Below the pieces are notes generated by a model, which saw only the letters and a program-made list of their open reading frames with translations, ran no database searches and was not told the origin of the DNA. From Microbulbifer agarilyticus (GTDB taxonomy: Bacteria > Pseudomonadota > Gammaproteobacteria > Pseudomonadales > Cellvibrionaceae), in NCBI RefSeq assembly GCF_019800665.1, contig NZ_JAHVKO010000006.1, positions 1 through 64,000 of the forward strand: a stretch of DNA of 64,000 nucleotides. Direction: 5' to 3'. Below, in pieces: positions 52,760 through 62,941 of the stretch. How positions within the stretch are numbered: position 1 is the first letter of the stretch; every line of letters begins with the position of its first letter. The translations under genes were made by a program, and so were the position numbers.

Positions 52760-54294
52760 TAGAACTCGTCCGGATTCTGAATGATCTGCCTGGCGCGCGT
52801 GCGCAGGGCTTTGCGATCGGTCTCAGACATCTTGTCCAGTTGATGCAGCATCATCGACATGCGCGGATTGTGGGCCAGTAGCTCGCGCTTCTCTTCGATA
52901 AAGTGCCAATACAGGCTGTTAAACGGACAGGCCTCATTGGTGGTGCGTTCTTTTACATTGTACTGACACGATTCGCAGTAATTACTCATCTTGTGAATAT
53001 AGCTGCCGCTGCTTACATAGGGCTTGGTGGCAACCAGACCGCCATCGGCAAACTGGCTCATACCCCGGGTGTTGGGCATCTCCACCCACTCGATAGCATC
53101 GATATAAATACCCAGGTACCAGGCTTCTACCTGGTCCGGGTGCACCTGGGCTAGCAGCGCGAAGTTACCGGTAATCATCAGCCGCTGAATATGATGGGCA
53201 TAGGCATTGTCCAGGCTGTTGCGGATGGCGTGGTGCAGGCAATTCATTTGCGTGTCACCGCCCCAGTAAAACTCGGGTAACGGCCTGTGGTTGTGCAGGC
53301 GATTGCAGCGGCGATAGTCGGGCATCGCTTTCCAGTAGATGCCCCGCATATATTCTCGCCAGCCCAGAATCTGCCGAACGAACCCTTCGATTTGACTGAT
53401 ATCGATTTCAGATTGGTGTTTACGCCAGTGGGCGATGGCTTTATCGATCACTTCCTGCGGGTGCAGCAGCTTGCTATTCAGCGCAAAACTGAGGCGGCTG
53501 TGGAACAGGTACACTTCGCGATCATGCATGGCATCCTGGTAATCGCCAAAGTGGGGCAGCAGCGCGCTACAAAAATGCCGCAGCACCGCCAAAGCATCTT
53601 CCCGTGAGGTGGGCCAGCTGAATTGCTGAGGGTCGATAGCGCCGATGGTTTCAACACCACAGTGTTTCAGACGCGCGACGGTTGCGGTTACGTTTTTGCG
53701 GAAGCCGCGCGCGTGCGGGATTTCCGGTGTGCCGGTCCACTTCTTGCGGTTGCTCTGGTCGAAATTCCACTGCCCGCCCTCAGGCTCGCCTACGCTGGTC
53801 AGCAAGATGTCGTGCTGCTTGCGCATGTGACGGTAGAAACTCTCCATTAGCAGAGTTTTCTTGCCTTTGAAGAATGTGCTCAGGGCATTGCGCTCGGTGA
53901 GGAAATGTTCGCTATCAAATACCTCGGTGGGAATGCTCAGGTCATCGGCGAGCTGTTTGAGCTGCTGGTCGAGTCGGTATTCGTCGGGCAGCTGATACTG
54001 GAAACATGCAAAGTGATGCTTGGCGACGAGTCCGGCAATATTGGTGGCGAGGTTCTGTGTGTTTTCGGGGTGATCCAGGGTGTAGTGGATAACATGTTTA
54101 CCGCGCGCTTTCAGCCACGCGGCAAACTCGGTCATGGCCTCAAAGAATGCCACTACCTTCTGGATATGGTGCCTGGCGTAATCCGTTTCCTGGCGCATTT
54201 CCGCAATGAAGTACCAGGTGTCGGCATCATCATCGCGGTACCAGGAGTGGTTGTGATTGAGCTGATCGCCGAGGATCAGTCGGAGTCTTTTCAC
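52759..54294 (-). CDS. FeS-type bacterial photolyase/cryptochrome (PhrB-like)
   Basis: 511 residues from the GTG at 54294, which yields the family start MKRLRLILGDQLN with AGG 7 bases upstream; a TTG six codons earlier is the alternative. N-terminal Rossmann-like domain, then the helical FAD domain with FVRQILGWREYMRGIYW and AHHIQRLMITGNFALL. Cysteines in MNCLHH, YCESCQYN and ACPFN supply the four ligands of a [4Fe-4S] cluster, the hallmark of FeS-BCP proteins, such as Agrobacterium PhrB, a (6-4) photolyase. It should repair UV lesions with blue light. The DUF2214 gene lies upstream on the same strand. Confidence 0.9.
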   Translation of the reverse strand: MKRLRLILGDQLNHNHSWYRDDDADTWYFIAEMRQETDYARHHIQKVVAFFEAMTEFAAWLKARGKHVIHYTLDHPENTQNLATNIAGLVAKHHFACFQYQLPDEYRLDQQLKQLADDLSIPTEVFDSEHFLTERNALSTFFKGKKTLLMESFYRHMRKQHDILLTSVGEPEGGQWNFDQSNRKKWTGTPEIPHARGFRKNVTATVARLKHCGVETIGAIDPQQFSWPTSREDALAVLRHFCSALLPHFGDYQDAMHDREVYLFHSRLSFALNSKLLHPQEVIDKAIAHWRKHQSEIDISQIEGFVRQILGWREYMRGIYWKAMPDYRRCNRLHNHRPLPEFYWGGDTQMNCLHHAIRNSLDNAYAHHIQRLMITGNFALLAQVHPDQVEAWYLGIYIDAIEWVEMPNTRGMSQFADGGLVATKPYVSSGSYIHKMSNYCESCQYNVKERTTNEACPFNSLYWHFIEEKRELLAHNPRMSMMLHQLDKMSETDRKALRTRARQIIQNPDEF

Positions 54295-54412
54295 CCGTGC
54301 ACCTGTGAGCAATATCTGAGGTCAGAATAGTTGGTGTTTTGCTCTGGTACGAAAATTGTCGGGTTTGGATGCCTTCTGGGCGGCGCATGGCGCTCAAGGG
54401 GCACAGGCGGCC

Positions 54413-54865
54413 TCAGCCAAAGTAACCGATGCCCTTGGCCATGAGCGCGCCGCACAGGGCCATGCCCACCAGCGCCGTCAGCTCGGTGTGCACGATAATA
54501 CGCAGCCAGCGGCGGCGCCGTTCCGGCAGTTGTGGCTGCTGCCCGCGAGCAATTTCCCGGCGCCAGGCGAGAAATTGCAGGGTGGGGATGGCCGACAGGC
54601 TGGCAGCGAGGGCGAACAGTGCCAGCTTCGCGTGAAACGCCGCATTGTGGAAATAGTAGTCAGCGCCCTTCTCAAAGTGATACACGCGCAGCAGGCCGAC
54701 AATCAGCAGGGCCACGGCGGATGCCCCCACGATTCGGTCCACAATCCCTAATTTGCGCGCGCTCTGCACAGTGAGAGGTTGCCCCAGCACCACCAGTTGT
54801 ACCGTTAGGGTGACCGCGAGGGCCAGAAATGCCAGGTGGTGCAGGAAGGCGAAGAGCGCGGGCAT
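54413..54865 (-). CDS. DUF2214 four-helix membrane protein
   Basis: 150 residues with four hydrophobic helices: about 4-28, 44-62, 75-97 and 128-147. His in FLHHLAF, Arg-Val-Tyr-His-Phe-Glu after helix two and HAKLALFALA follow the DUF2214 pattern, which resembles small heme-binding or CopD-like membrane proteins. Function unknown. About 118 bases upstream of the photolyase start on the same strand; a joint light-response operon is possible. Confidence 0.75.
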   Translation of the reverse strand: MPALFAFLHHLAFLALAVTLTVQLVVLGQPLTVQSARKLGIVDRIVGASAVALLIVGLLRVYHFEKGADYYFHNAAFHAKLALFALAASLSAIPTLQFLAWRREIARGQQPQLPERRRRWLRIIVHTELTALVGMALCGALMAKGIGYFG

Positions 54866-55101
54866 AAGTGGTTTCCATACCGGTGGCGGCGCGAGTGACC
54901 GCGGTTGTTAGGGCCTGATTTGAGCCTAGTTTCGGCGTAATTTGGGCTCAATTTGATAGTCGCTGCGTATTTAGCCGCATTCCCCCGCGACCTGCAAACT
55001 GCTGCAGATGTGGACAGGATCTTTGAACCGCTCGTCTGTGTCGGCCATAATCCCCCTCTTATATTTACCTGTCCCCAACAGAATAACGAGACTCTCGCAG
55101 T

Positions 55102-57351
55102 ATGACCGAGCCCTCAGTCTACGAAGCTTCCGAGCGCCAGCACCTGGCGGACTACACGGAGAAGGCGTACCTGGACTACTCCATGTACGTGATTCTGGAC
55201 CGCGCCCTGCCGAATATCGGTGATGGTTTGAAGCCGGTACAGCGCCGTATCGTCTACGCCATGAGCGAGCTGGGCCTCAAAGCCAGCGCCAAATACAAGA
55301 AATCTGCCCGTACCGTGGGCGACGTGATCGGTAAGTACCACCCGCACGGGGACAGCGCCGTATACGAAGCCATGGTGCTGATGGCGCAGCCGTTCAGCTA
55401 CCGCTATCCGCTGGTGGATGGCCAGGGTAACTGGGGCTCCCCGGACGATCCCAAGTCCTTCGCCGCCATGCGTTACACCGAATCGCGCATGGGCAAGTAT
55501 TCCGAGGTACTGCTGTCCGAGCTGGGTCAGGGCACCGTGGACTGGCAGCCGAACTTTGACGGCACCATGGATGAACCGGCGGTGTTGCCGGCGCGGGTGC
55601 CGAATATCCTGTTGAACGGCACCACCGGTATTGCGGTGGGCATGGCCACGGACATTCCGCCGCACAACCTGCGTGAAGTGGTCAATGCCACCATACACAT
55701 GCTGGAAAACCCCAAGGCCACGGTGAGTGACCTGTGCGAGTTTATCCACGGCCCGGATATGCCCACCGAGGCGGAGATCATCTCGCCGCGCGCGGATATC
55801 CACAAAATGTACGAGACCGGCAAGGGCTCGGTGAAAATGCGCGCGGTGTGGACCAAGGAAGACGGCGATATCGTGATCACCGCGCTGCCGCACCAGGCCA
55901 GTGGCTCCAAGGTGCTGGAGCAGATTGCCGCGCAGATGCAGGCGAAGAAGCTGCCGATGGTGGGCGACCTGCGCGACGAGTCAGACCATGAAAACCCGAC
56001 CCGCCTGGTGATTGTGCCCAAGTCCAACCGTGTGGACCTGGAGCAGGTGATGAACCACCTGTTTGCCACCACCGACCTGGAAAAGAGCTACCGGGTAAAC
56101 CTGAACATGATCGGCATTGACGGTCGCCCGCAGGTTAAATCCCTCGACAAGATCCTGTCCGAGTGGTTGAGCTTCCGTACCGTTACCACCCGCCGTCGCC
56201 TGCAGTTCCGCCTGGAAAAGGTCGAGAAGCGTCTGCACCTGTTGGATGGCTTGTTGATCGCCTTCCTGAATATCGACGAGGTGATCGAGATTATCCGCAC
56301 CCACGAAGAGCCGAAGCAGGAGCTGATGCGCCGCTTCGAGCTGTCCGAGGTTCAGGCGGAATACGTACTCGACACCAAGTTGCGCCAGTTGGCACGCCTC
56401 GAGGAAATGAAGATCCGCGGTGAGCAGGCGGAACTCGAGAAAGAGCGCGATATGCTGACCAAGACCCTGGACAGCGCGCGTCGCCTCAAGACCCTGATCA
56501 AGAAAGAGTTGCTGGAAGCCGCCAAAGAGTTTGGCGACGACCGCCGCTCGCCCATCGTCGAGCGCGCCGAAGCCAAGGCCTTCAGCGAAACCGAACTGCT
56601 GTCTTCCGACCCGATTACCGTGGTGCTGTCGGCCAAGGGCTGGATTCGCCAGGCCAAGGGCCACGAAATCGATCCGGAATCGCTCAGTTACAAGGCCGGC
56701 GACGGCTTCCGTTTTGCCGCTCGCGGCAAGAGCAACCAGCCGGCGCTGCTACTCGACAGCAGCGGGCGCAGTTACGCCATTGCCGCGCACACGCTGCCAT
56801 CTGCGCGGGGCCAGGGTGAGCCGGTATCCGGGCGCATCAACCCACCCTCCGGTGCCACCTTTGAAGGCCTGTTGATGGGCGCGGACGATCAGAAAGTCCT
56901 GCTGGCGAGTAATGCGGGCTACGGCTTTATCGCCAAGTATGCCGACCTGCAATCGCGCAACAAGGCCGGTAAGGCCATGTTGACCCTGCCCAAGGGCGCC
57001 AGTGTGTTGCCGCCGCAGGAGATCGAAAACCCCGACGAAGCGCTGCTCGCGGCAGTGACCAGCGAAGGGCGTATGCTGGTATTCCCGGTATCCGAGCTGC
57101 CAGAGCTGTCCAAGGGCAAGGGTAACAAGATTATCAACATCCCGGCTGCGCGCGCCGCCAGTGGCGAAGAAACGCTGGTGGGCATTGCGGTGCTGGAAGG
57201 CAAGGATCAGCTGTTGATTCACGCCGGTAAACGCCACACCCGTATCAAAATCTCCGAGCTGGAGCACTACCAGGGTGAGCGGGGTCGCCGCGGCAACAAA
57301 CTGCCGCGCGGTTTCCAGAAAGTGGATAAGGTGGAAGTGGTTGAAAAGTGA
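55102..57351 (+). CDS. parC: DNA topoisomerase IV subunit A
   Basis: 749 residues, the usual ParC length. N-terminal breakage-reunion domain: [35 protein letters not shown] and [10 protein letters not shown] with active Tyr125. The quinolone-determining positions are the sensitive type, Ser85 and Glu89. A coiled-coil tower (about 370-460) and a C-terminal beta-pinwheel follow. With ParE it decatenates daughter chromosomes. parE is not next to it here. A terminator follows the gene. Confidence 0.96.
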   Translation: MTEPSVYEASERQHLADYTEKAYLDYSMYVILDRALPNIGDGLKPVQRRIVYAMSELGLKASAKYKKSARTVGDVIGKYHPHGDSAVYEAMVLMAQPFSYRYPLVDGQGNWGSPDDPKSFAAMRYTESRMGKYSEVLLSELGQGTVDWQPNFDGTMDEPAVLPARVPNILLNGTTGIAVGMATDIPPHNLREVVNATIHMLENPKATVSDLCEFIHGPDMPTEAEIISPRADIHKMYETGKGSVKMRAVWTKEDGDIVITALPHQASGSKVLEQIAAQMQAKKLPMVGDLRDESDHENPTRLVIVPKSNRVDLEQVMNHLFATTDLEKSYRVNLNMIGIDGRPQVKSLDKILSEWLSFRTVTTRRRLQFRLEKVEKRLHLLDGLLIAFLNIDEVIEIIRTHEEPKQELMRRFELSEVQAEYVLDTKLRQLARLEEMKIRGEQAELEKERDMLTKTLDSARRLKTLIKKELLEAAKEFGDDRRSPIVERAEAKAFSETELLSSDPITVVLSAKGWIRQAKGHEIDPESLSYKAGDGFRFAARGKSNQPALLLDSSGRSYAIAAHTLPSARGQGEPVSGRINPPSGATFEGLLMGADDQKVLLASNAGYGFIAKYADLQSRNKAGKAMLTLPKGASVLPPQEIENPDEALLAAVTSEGRMLVFPVSELPELSKGKGNKIINIPAARAASGEETLVGIAVLEGKDQLLIHAGKRHTRIKISELEHYQGERGRRGNKLPRGFQKVDKVEVVEK

Positions 57352-57405
57352 GCCTTCGCGCACTGGTTGGCCGGTGTGAAAACTTCTGCCTGACGTAGCG
57401 AAAAC

Positions 57406-57438
57406 AAAAAGCCCTGCCCTAACCGGTGGGGCTTTTTT
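57406..57438. terminator. Terminator after parC
   Basis: AAAAAGCCC ... GGGGCTTTTTT, stem with a 14-base loop and T-run, 55 bases after the stop codon. Confidence 0.82.
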
Positions 57439-57616
57439 GTACCTGCCCGCTGCAAAAAAATCTTCCACTATATTTAGGACACTTCAGGTCGGAACAAACT
57501 CGTGAAGAGAATTTCGACGCCCGCACGGCATGTGTTCGCTCCTGTCTGTACGCTTAATGTCACATGCTATTCGCACCGGTAACTCGGTGATTGTTAACAT
57601 AAAGTGTGCCATTGTC

Positions 57617-59401
57617 ATGAGATCCAAGATACGCCAAAGCTGCTCTCAGTATTTCCTCAAACTCTCATTTATTAGCTGGATCTTTTTGTTTGGCACTCTC
57701 ACAAGTGCCGCGCCACAGCATGCCGATATCCTCTTCACCAACGGCAAGGTTTACACAATGAATCCGGCGCAGCCCTGGGCGGAGTCAGTCGCCATTACGG
57801 GAAACAAAATCACCTACGTGGGGGATGCAGAGGGTGCGTCCAAATTTGTCGGTAATAAAACCAAGCAGATCGACCTAAAAGGCAAAATGTTGCTGCCGGG
57901 TTTTTTTAGCGCCCATGAACATTTGATTGCATCGGGCTGGATGGCGCTGGGCGCAAAGCTGGGCGAGGCGAAGTCGAAATCTGATTACTTGGAAATTATT
58001 TCGAAGTATGCAGAAGACAATCCTGATGAAGAATTTATTCGAGGATCCGGCTGGAATCCAGCGCTGATGGATGAACTGCCAACGGCCAAGGATCTCGACG
58101 CTATTGTTCCCGATCGTCCGGTGATACTTCTTGATTACACCATGCATGATATGTGGATGAACAGCAAAGCCATGGAATTGGGCGGCGTCAATAAAGATAC
58201 CGAAGACCCCGTTCCCGGGCTAATTGAATGGGTGCGTGATGAGAAAGGTAACCCTACGGGTTACGCAAAAGAGTTTGCATGGATGGACGCCTTTATAGAG
58301 TCTGGCGCCTGGCAGGCAGACAAGATGATTGAGGAAAGTCAGCGCGAACTATACGACTTGGCGGCAAGCTTCGGCTACACAGGTTATGTAAATCAGGGAC
58401 TGATCACGCCCAATATCAAGAGTCTTTCAAGACATTTTGATGATTACAAGACTGCGCTGAAGCTATTGGATGAACAGCGGCAGCAAGGCACGCTAAAACT
58501 TCGTACTTTTATGCAGGTTCTGTACAAAACAGATGCGCAATCAGTCGATCAGTTGGTTGAAAATGCCAGAACTTTGAAAGGTATGTATGACACGGAATTG
58601 ATTCGAGTTGCCGGTATCAAGATACACCCGGAGGGCGTACATACCAGTCATGCCTCCGTTATGATTGAACCTTTCACTGATAAACCAGGCAAGAAGGTGA
58701 AGCGTGGCGTATCGGCACAGCGCACAGATGAAGTAATTAAAGCCGCGAATAAGGCTGGTTTTGATGTTTCGGTGCATGTGGACGGTTCCCAGACGGTGCG
58801 TGACACCATCGACTCCTTCCTTGCCTCAAAGAAAGACGGCAATGTCGAGGCGCGCAACACCTTGCAACATTTTACTGTTGTGCATCCGGATGACATGAAG
58901 CGCGTGCTGGAAAACAAAATTCCGGTAAATATCACGCCCATCTGGGCGACAACTTGGAGTGGGGGGATGGAAGCAACGTCTGCGGCCATCGGGGAAGAGA
59001 GGACTCTCAAGTATTTTCAGCAAATCAGGACCGCCATCGATGGCGGCACCAACGTAAGTATCTCTGCCGATGTACCCAGCACAAATCGAGAAAACATGGG
59101 GGCATTAACCCAGTGCGAGGCGGCCATAACCCGGAGGGACCCGTCAAACCCAAGCGACCAGCGCGTATTCCCGCCAATGAGCCAAGCAATCACGCTTGAA
59201 CAGTGCCTGCAGGCGGTAACTTTGGGTGGTGCCTATGAGGCACGCATGGAAGACAAGGTAGGCAGTATCGAAGTTGGAAAATACGCTGACCTTGTCATCT
59301 TGGAAAAGAATATTTTCGACGTGAAACCTTCAGAGATTGCCGATACCAAAGTGGTGGGTACTATGATGGACGGTAGGTTCACATTTCGTGATGGGCTCTA
59401 A
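57617..59401 (+). CDS. Secreted YtcJ-like amidohydrolase
   Basis: 594 residues from the ATG at 57617, which gives a signal peptide (hydrophobic LKLSFISWIFLFG, cleavage near TSA-AP). The frame is open from 57530, so the start is not fixed. Metal-dependent hydrolase of amidohydrolase family 3: DILFTNGKVYTMNP at the N-terminal beta-sandwich, then HEH in FFSAHEHLIASG (metal pair), HVDGSQTVRD mid-barrel, SADVPSTN late, and the final YADLVILEKNIFDV. Unlike cytoplasmic YtcJ it seems exported to the periplasm. The porin gene follows at once, suggesting uptake and breakdown of one compound. Substrate unknown. Confidence 0.84.
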   Translation: MRSKIRQSCSQYFLKLSFISWIFLFGTLTSAAPQHADILFTNGKVYTMNPAQPWAESVAITGNKITYVGDAEGASKFVGNKTKQIDLKGKMLLPGFFSAHEHLIASGWMALGAKLGEAKSKSDYLEIISKYAEDNPDEEFIRGSGWNPALMDELPTAKDLDAIVPDRPVILLDYTMHDMWMNSKAMELGGVNKDTEDPVPGLIEWVRDEKGNPTGYAKEFAWMDAFIESGAWQADKMIEESQRELYDLAASFGYTGYVNQGLITPNIKSLSRHFDDYKTALKLLDEQRQQGTLKLRTFMQVLYKTDAQSVDQLVENARTLKGMYDTELIRVAGIKIHPEGVHTSHASVMIEPFTDKPGKKVKRGVSAQRTDEVIKAANKAGFDVSVHVDGSQTVRDTIDSFLASKKDGNVEARNTLQHFTVVHPDDMKRVLENKIPVNITPIWATTWSGGMEATSAAIGEERTLKYFQQIRTAIDGGTNVSISADVPSTNRENMGALTQCEAAITRRDPSNPSDQRVFPPMSQAITLEQCLQAVTLGGAYEARMEDKVGSIEVGKYADLVILEKNIFDVKPSEIADTKVVGTMMDGRFTFRDGL

Positions 59402-59450
59402 GCGTGTTTCCTTGTTCTCCTGAAGGTTGATAACTGCGACATCTATCCGC

Positions 59451-60755
59451 ATGAGGTATTGGCTGGAACATGCGTTTATCGCATTCGTATTAATGGGGAG
59501 CGTTACTGCTCCTCTAGGGTTCGCGCAACCGAGCAAGCAGGCGACCGGCAGCACCGCATATTGCGCGCGCCCAGCACTATTTGACTGTCCCGGCGGCAGA
59601 CGGCAGGCCGCGCGTGAGGGTGGGGTAGACCTTGATCTTTGGCTGACCCAGTTCTCCCAAGGCATCACCGCGGGGGACGGACACAAGAGTTGGCAGTATG
59701 GCGGCAAGGGCGATCTGATCGTCAATGTAAATCTGGCCAAGGCCGGGTTGTGGCGCGGACTTTCACTCAACGCACATCAGGAATGGCTCTTTGGCGAGGA
59801 TGCCAACGATCCTCTGAGCGGGGCGCTATTTCCGTTCAATACCGCAATGGCCTTTCCCAGGCTCGGTGGGAGTGATCAGGAGCTGGCACTGACGCTTTCG
59901 CAGAGTTTCGGCGAGCGCGGGGGGATTTCCATTGGCAAGTTCAATATGCTCGACGCTGCGGCCAAGAAGCCGCTCACCGGCGGGGGTGGTCTCGATACCT
60001 TTTTGAATACCGCACTCGCGGCGCCCATTACCGGGGTCACACCACCTTACCTGTTTGGGGTAATTGGCAAGCTGAAAGCCGAGCACGCAGGTTTTACCCT
60101 GATGGTCTATGACCCACGCAATGCTCAGGATTACGACGTTATCCGTCATCCGTTTCGCGATGGCACCACCACCAGCCTCTCGGTAACTTTTCCGGTGACC
60201 ATTTCAGGTCAAAAAGGGTTTTATGGCGTACGTGGTGTATACAGTTCAAAGCAAGGGCTCGACCTCGCCACTATTCCGGCGCTCATCGATCTTCCAGAGG
60301 CCGCTGAATCGATCCTGACGAAAGATGGTTACTGGTACCTCAGTACGCGGGTGCAGCAATATCTTTATCACTATCCAGAAAGCCCGGATATCGGCTGGGG
60401 ATTGTTTGCGGAAGGGGCCATTTCCGATGGTAACCCCAACCCATTGAAATGGCACTTTATCGCCGGCCTCGGCGGGCAGGGGCTGTTTCCGAGCCGTACA
60501 CAGGATCACTGGGGTATCGGCTATTTTAAATACGGCCTGAGTGACGACCTGGTCCGCGGTCTGGCAAAAGTTGGCGGGTCTATGCCCTTCGACCCGACAT
60601 TTTTCATTGAAGATGAAGAGGGGTTAGAAGCCTTCTATAACCTGTTTGTGACACCCTGGCTGCGTATCACCGCGGATTTGCAGCGAGTGCATCCGCATGA
60701 AACCAGTCGTGACAATGCCACGGTTGGTGCGGTACGGGTGCAGCTGCGATTCTAG
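59451..60755 (+). CDS. OprB-like carbohydrate-selective porin
   Basis: 434 residues from the ATG at 59451; a TTG eight codons earlier is possible. Signal peptide (hydrophobic FIAFVLMGSV, cleavage about LGFA-QP). A short Cys-containing segment (YCARPALFDC) is followed by a 16-strand barrel: GGVDLDLWLTQFSQG, SLNAHQEWLFGE, GKFNMLDAA and a final GAVRVQLRF. The pattern fits OprB-type porins for sugars or aromatic acids. It lies about 50 bases after the amidohydrolase, probably one operon. Confidence 0.8.
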   Translation: MRYWLEHAFIAFVLMGSVTAPLGFAQPSKQATGSTAYCARPALFDCPGGRRQAAREGGVDLDLWLTQFSQGITAGDGHKSWQYGGKGDLIVNVNLAKAGLWRGLSLNAHQEWLFGEDANDPLSGALFPFNTAMAFPRLGGSDQELALTLSQSFGERGGISIGKFNMLDAAAKKPLTGGGGLDTFLNTALAAPITGVTPPYLFGVIGKLKAEHAGFTLMVYDPRNAQDYDVIRHPFRDGTTTSLSVTFPVTISGQKGFYGVRGVYSSKQGLDLATIPALIDLPEAAESILTKDGYWYLSTRVQQYLYHYPESPDIGWGLFAEGAISDGNPNPLKWHFIAGLGGQGLFPSRTQDHWGIGYFKYGLSDDLVRGLAKVGGSMPFDPTFFIEDEEGLEAFYNLFVTPWLRITADLQRVHPHETSRDNATVGAVRVQLRF

Positions 60756-60834
60756 TTAATTAACGCTGTCAGAAAGGATCCGCGATGCCTAGCGGATAAA
60801 TCGTATCCAGCGTCGCCCCCATCGATCTACACAC

Positions 60835-60864
60835 AAAAAAGGAGGGCTCAGGCCCTCCTTTTTT
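60835..60864. terminator. Bidirectional terminator between porin and DUF2147 gene
   Basis: AAAAAAGGAGGGC-TCAG-GCCCTCCTTTTTT, a perfect stem with A- and T-runs on both sides, between convergent genes. Confidence 0.93.
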
Positions 60865-60887
60865 ATTTGGTGTTTACACCGTGAGTA

Positions 60888-61313
60888 TCAGTCCGCCGGA
60901 TACCAGGTCTGGGTACGGTAGAAGAAACCCAGGTAGCCGCGCACCATCAGGTTGCCGCCTTCTTCCCACATCTTGCAGTCGTAGACCTTGCCTTTGGTGG
61001 GGTCGAGAATCTGGCCGCCTTCGTACACATCGCCCTTTTTCACCATGTTGGTGATGATGTCCATGCCAACAACTTTCTTGCCCTTGTTGGCGCCGGGGCA
61101 GGCTTCACATACGGTGTCGTCCGGCTTCATCAGCAGGTCCACCACGCGGCCGTAGTATTTGCCGCCCTTCTCGTAGATTTCCACGATGGACTTGGCTTGT
61201 CCGGTTTCGTCGTCAACGGTTTTCCAGCGTCCCACCACATCGGCAAAAGCCAGCTGAGTGCTGAGCAGCAGGGCGGTGAATACGGCGGTCATGGCCAGGA
61301 AATGTTTTTTCAT
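60888..61313 (-). CDS. DUF2147 periplasmic protein
   Basis: 141 residues from the ATG at 61313 (MKKHFLAMTAVFTALLLS), the usual start of a signal peptide cleaved near AFA-DV. The mature domain is DUF2147: VVGRWKTVDDETGQAKSIVE, GKVYDCKMWEEGGNLMVRGY and a final TQTWYPAD, a lipocalin-like small barrel. Two cysteines in VCEACPG and one in DCKMW. Function unknown; the family is frequent in marine and soil Gram-negatives. Confidence 0.88.
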   Translation of the reverse strand: MKKHFLAMTAVFTALLLSTQLAFADVVGRWKTVDDETGQAKSIVEIYEKGGKYYGRVVDLLMKPDDTVCEACPGANKGKKVVGMDIITNMVKKGDVYEGGQILDPTKGKVYDCKMWEEGGNLMVRGYLGFFYRTQTWYPAD

Positions 61314-61465
61314 AAGAGCTTCCATCGCAAGTAATCAAAGCTGACCATAACATGTTTTAAGGTCACGCTCCGCATTGGGATATTTACCTTGTTGTAGAGA
61401 GTGTAGAACCTATCGTTTGGCCCGCTGAATCCGGGTGAGCGTTGTTTGGCGCGCGCTTATTCTTG

Positions 61466-62941
61466 TTACGAAGAGCAGCTGATCGGCAGATGTTTGCCAG
61501 ACTCCGGTGGCGCAGCAGCCCAGTCTTCGTACTTGCTGTGTTCATCAAACGGTGATTGCAGCAGGGTGAACAGGGTTGCCAGTGGCCCGTAGTCACCCGC
61601 CTCGGCGGCTTCGATCACCCGCTGGGCAAGATAGTTGCGCAGCACAAACTTGGGATTGGTGCGCAGCATATCGTGGCTGCGTTCTGTTGCCGGTCGCTGC
61701 TCCTTTTGCAGGCGCTGGTCGTAACGGGACAGCCAGTCGTCCAGCGCCTGGTGTTGCACCGGGGCGACCAGCGCGTGCAGGCTCACTGCCGGCCGTTCGC
61801 CGCAGTAATGGCTCAGGGCGCGGAAGAACAGTGTGTAATCCACCTGCCCTGATTCCAGAATCTGCAATAGATCCGCACACAGCTGCTGGTCGCCATCGTC
61901 TTCGAGGGCAAGCCCGAGTTTGCGTCGCATGCGTTCGGCGAAAAAATCGATCAGCAGGGGCTGGTACTGGCCCAGGCAATCCTTCAGTGTTTCGGTGTCC
62001 AGTAAACTGGAAAATGCATGGGCCAGTGCATTCAGGTTCCACAGCACTACACCGGGTTGCGCGTCAAACGCGTAGCGCCCGGTATGATCGGAATGGTTGC
62101 AGATAAACCCGGGTTCGTAATCGTCCAGGAAACCGTAGGGGCCGAAATCAAACGTATCGCCGATAATCGACATATTGTCGGTATTCAATACCCCGTGGGC
62201 GAAGCCTACGGACTGCCAGCCGGCCACCAGCTCTGCACTGCGTCGCACGGTAAAGCGCAGCAACGCTTCCGCCTGTTCCTGCACCGGGAGGCCATTCACT
62301 TCCGGTAAAAACTGCGCGCACACATGCTCGACCAGTTTGTGTTGTGCCTCCAGCTGGCGGGTATAAAACAAATACTCGAAATGGCCGAAGCGGATGTGAC
62401 TCTCGGCCACCCGGATCAGCGCCGCCCCTGTTTCCATCTTTTCCCGCGCCACCGGTTCGCTGCTGGCAACGATGCTCAGTGCGCGAGTACTGCGGATTCC
62501 CAGCGCGGTGAGCGCCTCGCCGGCGAGATACTCGCGAATGGTTGAGCGCAATACCGCGCGGCCATCGCCAAATCGCGAGTAGGGTGTCTGCCCCGCACCC
62601 TTGAGGTGCAGGTCCCAGCGCTGTCCCTGATACTCTACCTCGCCAAGCAGCAGCGCACGGCCGTCGCCGAGGTCGGGGTTGTAACTGCCAAACTGGTGGC
62701 CGGTATATTTCATGGCAAAGGGCACACTGCCCGTAAACAGCTTGGCGCCACTGGTGAGTTCTGCCCAAGCGAGATCCTCGGCGCTTGCCGGGGGCAATCC
62801 CAGCAGTGCGACTACCGATGGGTTCACGTGGATGGTATGGGGGTTTTCCAGCGGCGTGGGCGATGTGGGGGTGCCAAATACCGGCCCCAGGTCTGCGTAT
62901 TGGTGCTGCAGCTTGAGACTGCTTGCGATGTCAGTAGTCAC
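61466..62941 (-). CDS. selO: Protein adenylyltransferase SelO (YdiU)
   Basis: 491 residues from the GTG at 62941, which overlaps the stop of the Ppx/GppA gene as GTGA; a GTG at 62983 would overlap 46 bases. SelO is a pseudokinase that transfers AMP to proteins during redox stress. Signs: FAMKYTGHQFGSYNPDLGDG (about 75-94), LHLKGAGQTPYSRFGDGRAVLRS, GVLNTDNMSIIGDTFDFGPY with the metal-binding Asn and Asp. The protein ends CSS; the Cys in third-last place takes the position of selenocysteine in animal SelO. It is co-transcribed with the upstream Ppx/GppA gene. Confidence 0.92.
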   Translation of the reverse strand: MTTDIASSLKLQHQYADLGPVFGTPTSPTPLENPHTIHVNPSVVALLGLPPASAEDLAWAELTSGAKLFTGSVPFAMKYTGHQFGSYNPDLGDGRALLLGEVEYQGQRWDLHLKGAGQTPYSRFGDGRAVLRSTIREYLAGEALTALGIRSTRALSIVASSEPVAREKMETGAALIRVAESHIRFGHFEYLFYTRQLEAQHKLVEHVCAQFLPEVNGLPVQEQAEALLRFTVRRSAELVAGWQSVGFAHGVLNTDNMSIIGDTFDFGPYGFLDDYEPGFICNHSDHTGRYAFDAQPGVVLWNLNALAHAFSSLLDTETLKDCLGQYQPLLIDFFAERMRRKLGLALEDDGDQQLCADLLQILESGQVDYTLFFRALSHYCGERPAVSLHALVAPVQHQALDDWLSRYDQRLQKEQRPATERSHDMLRTNPKFVLRNYLAQRVIEAAEAGDYGPLATLFTLLQSPFDEHSKYEDWAAAPPESGKHLPISCSS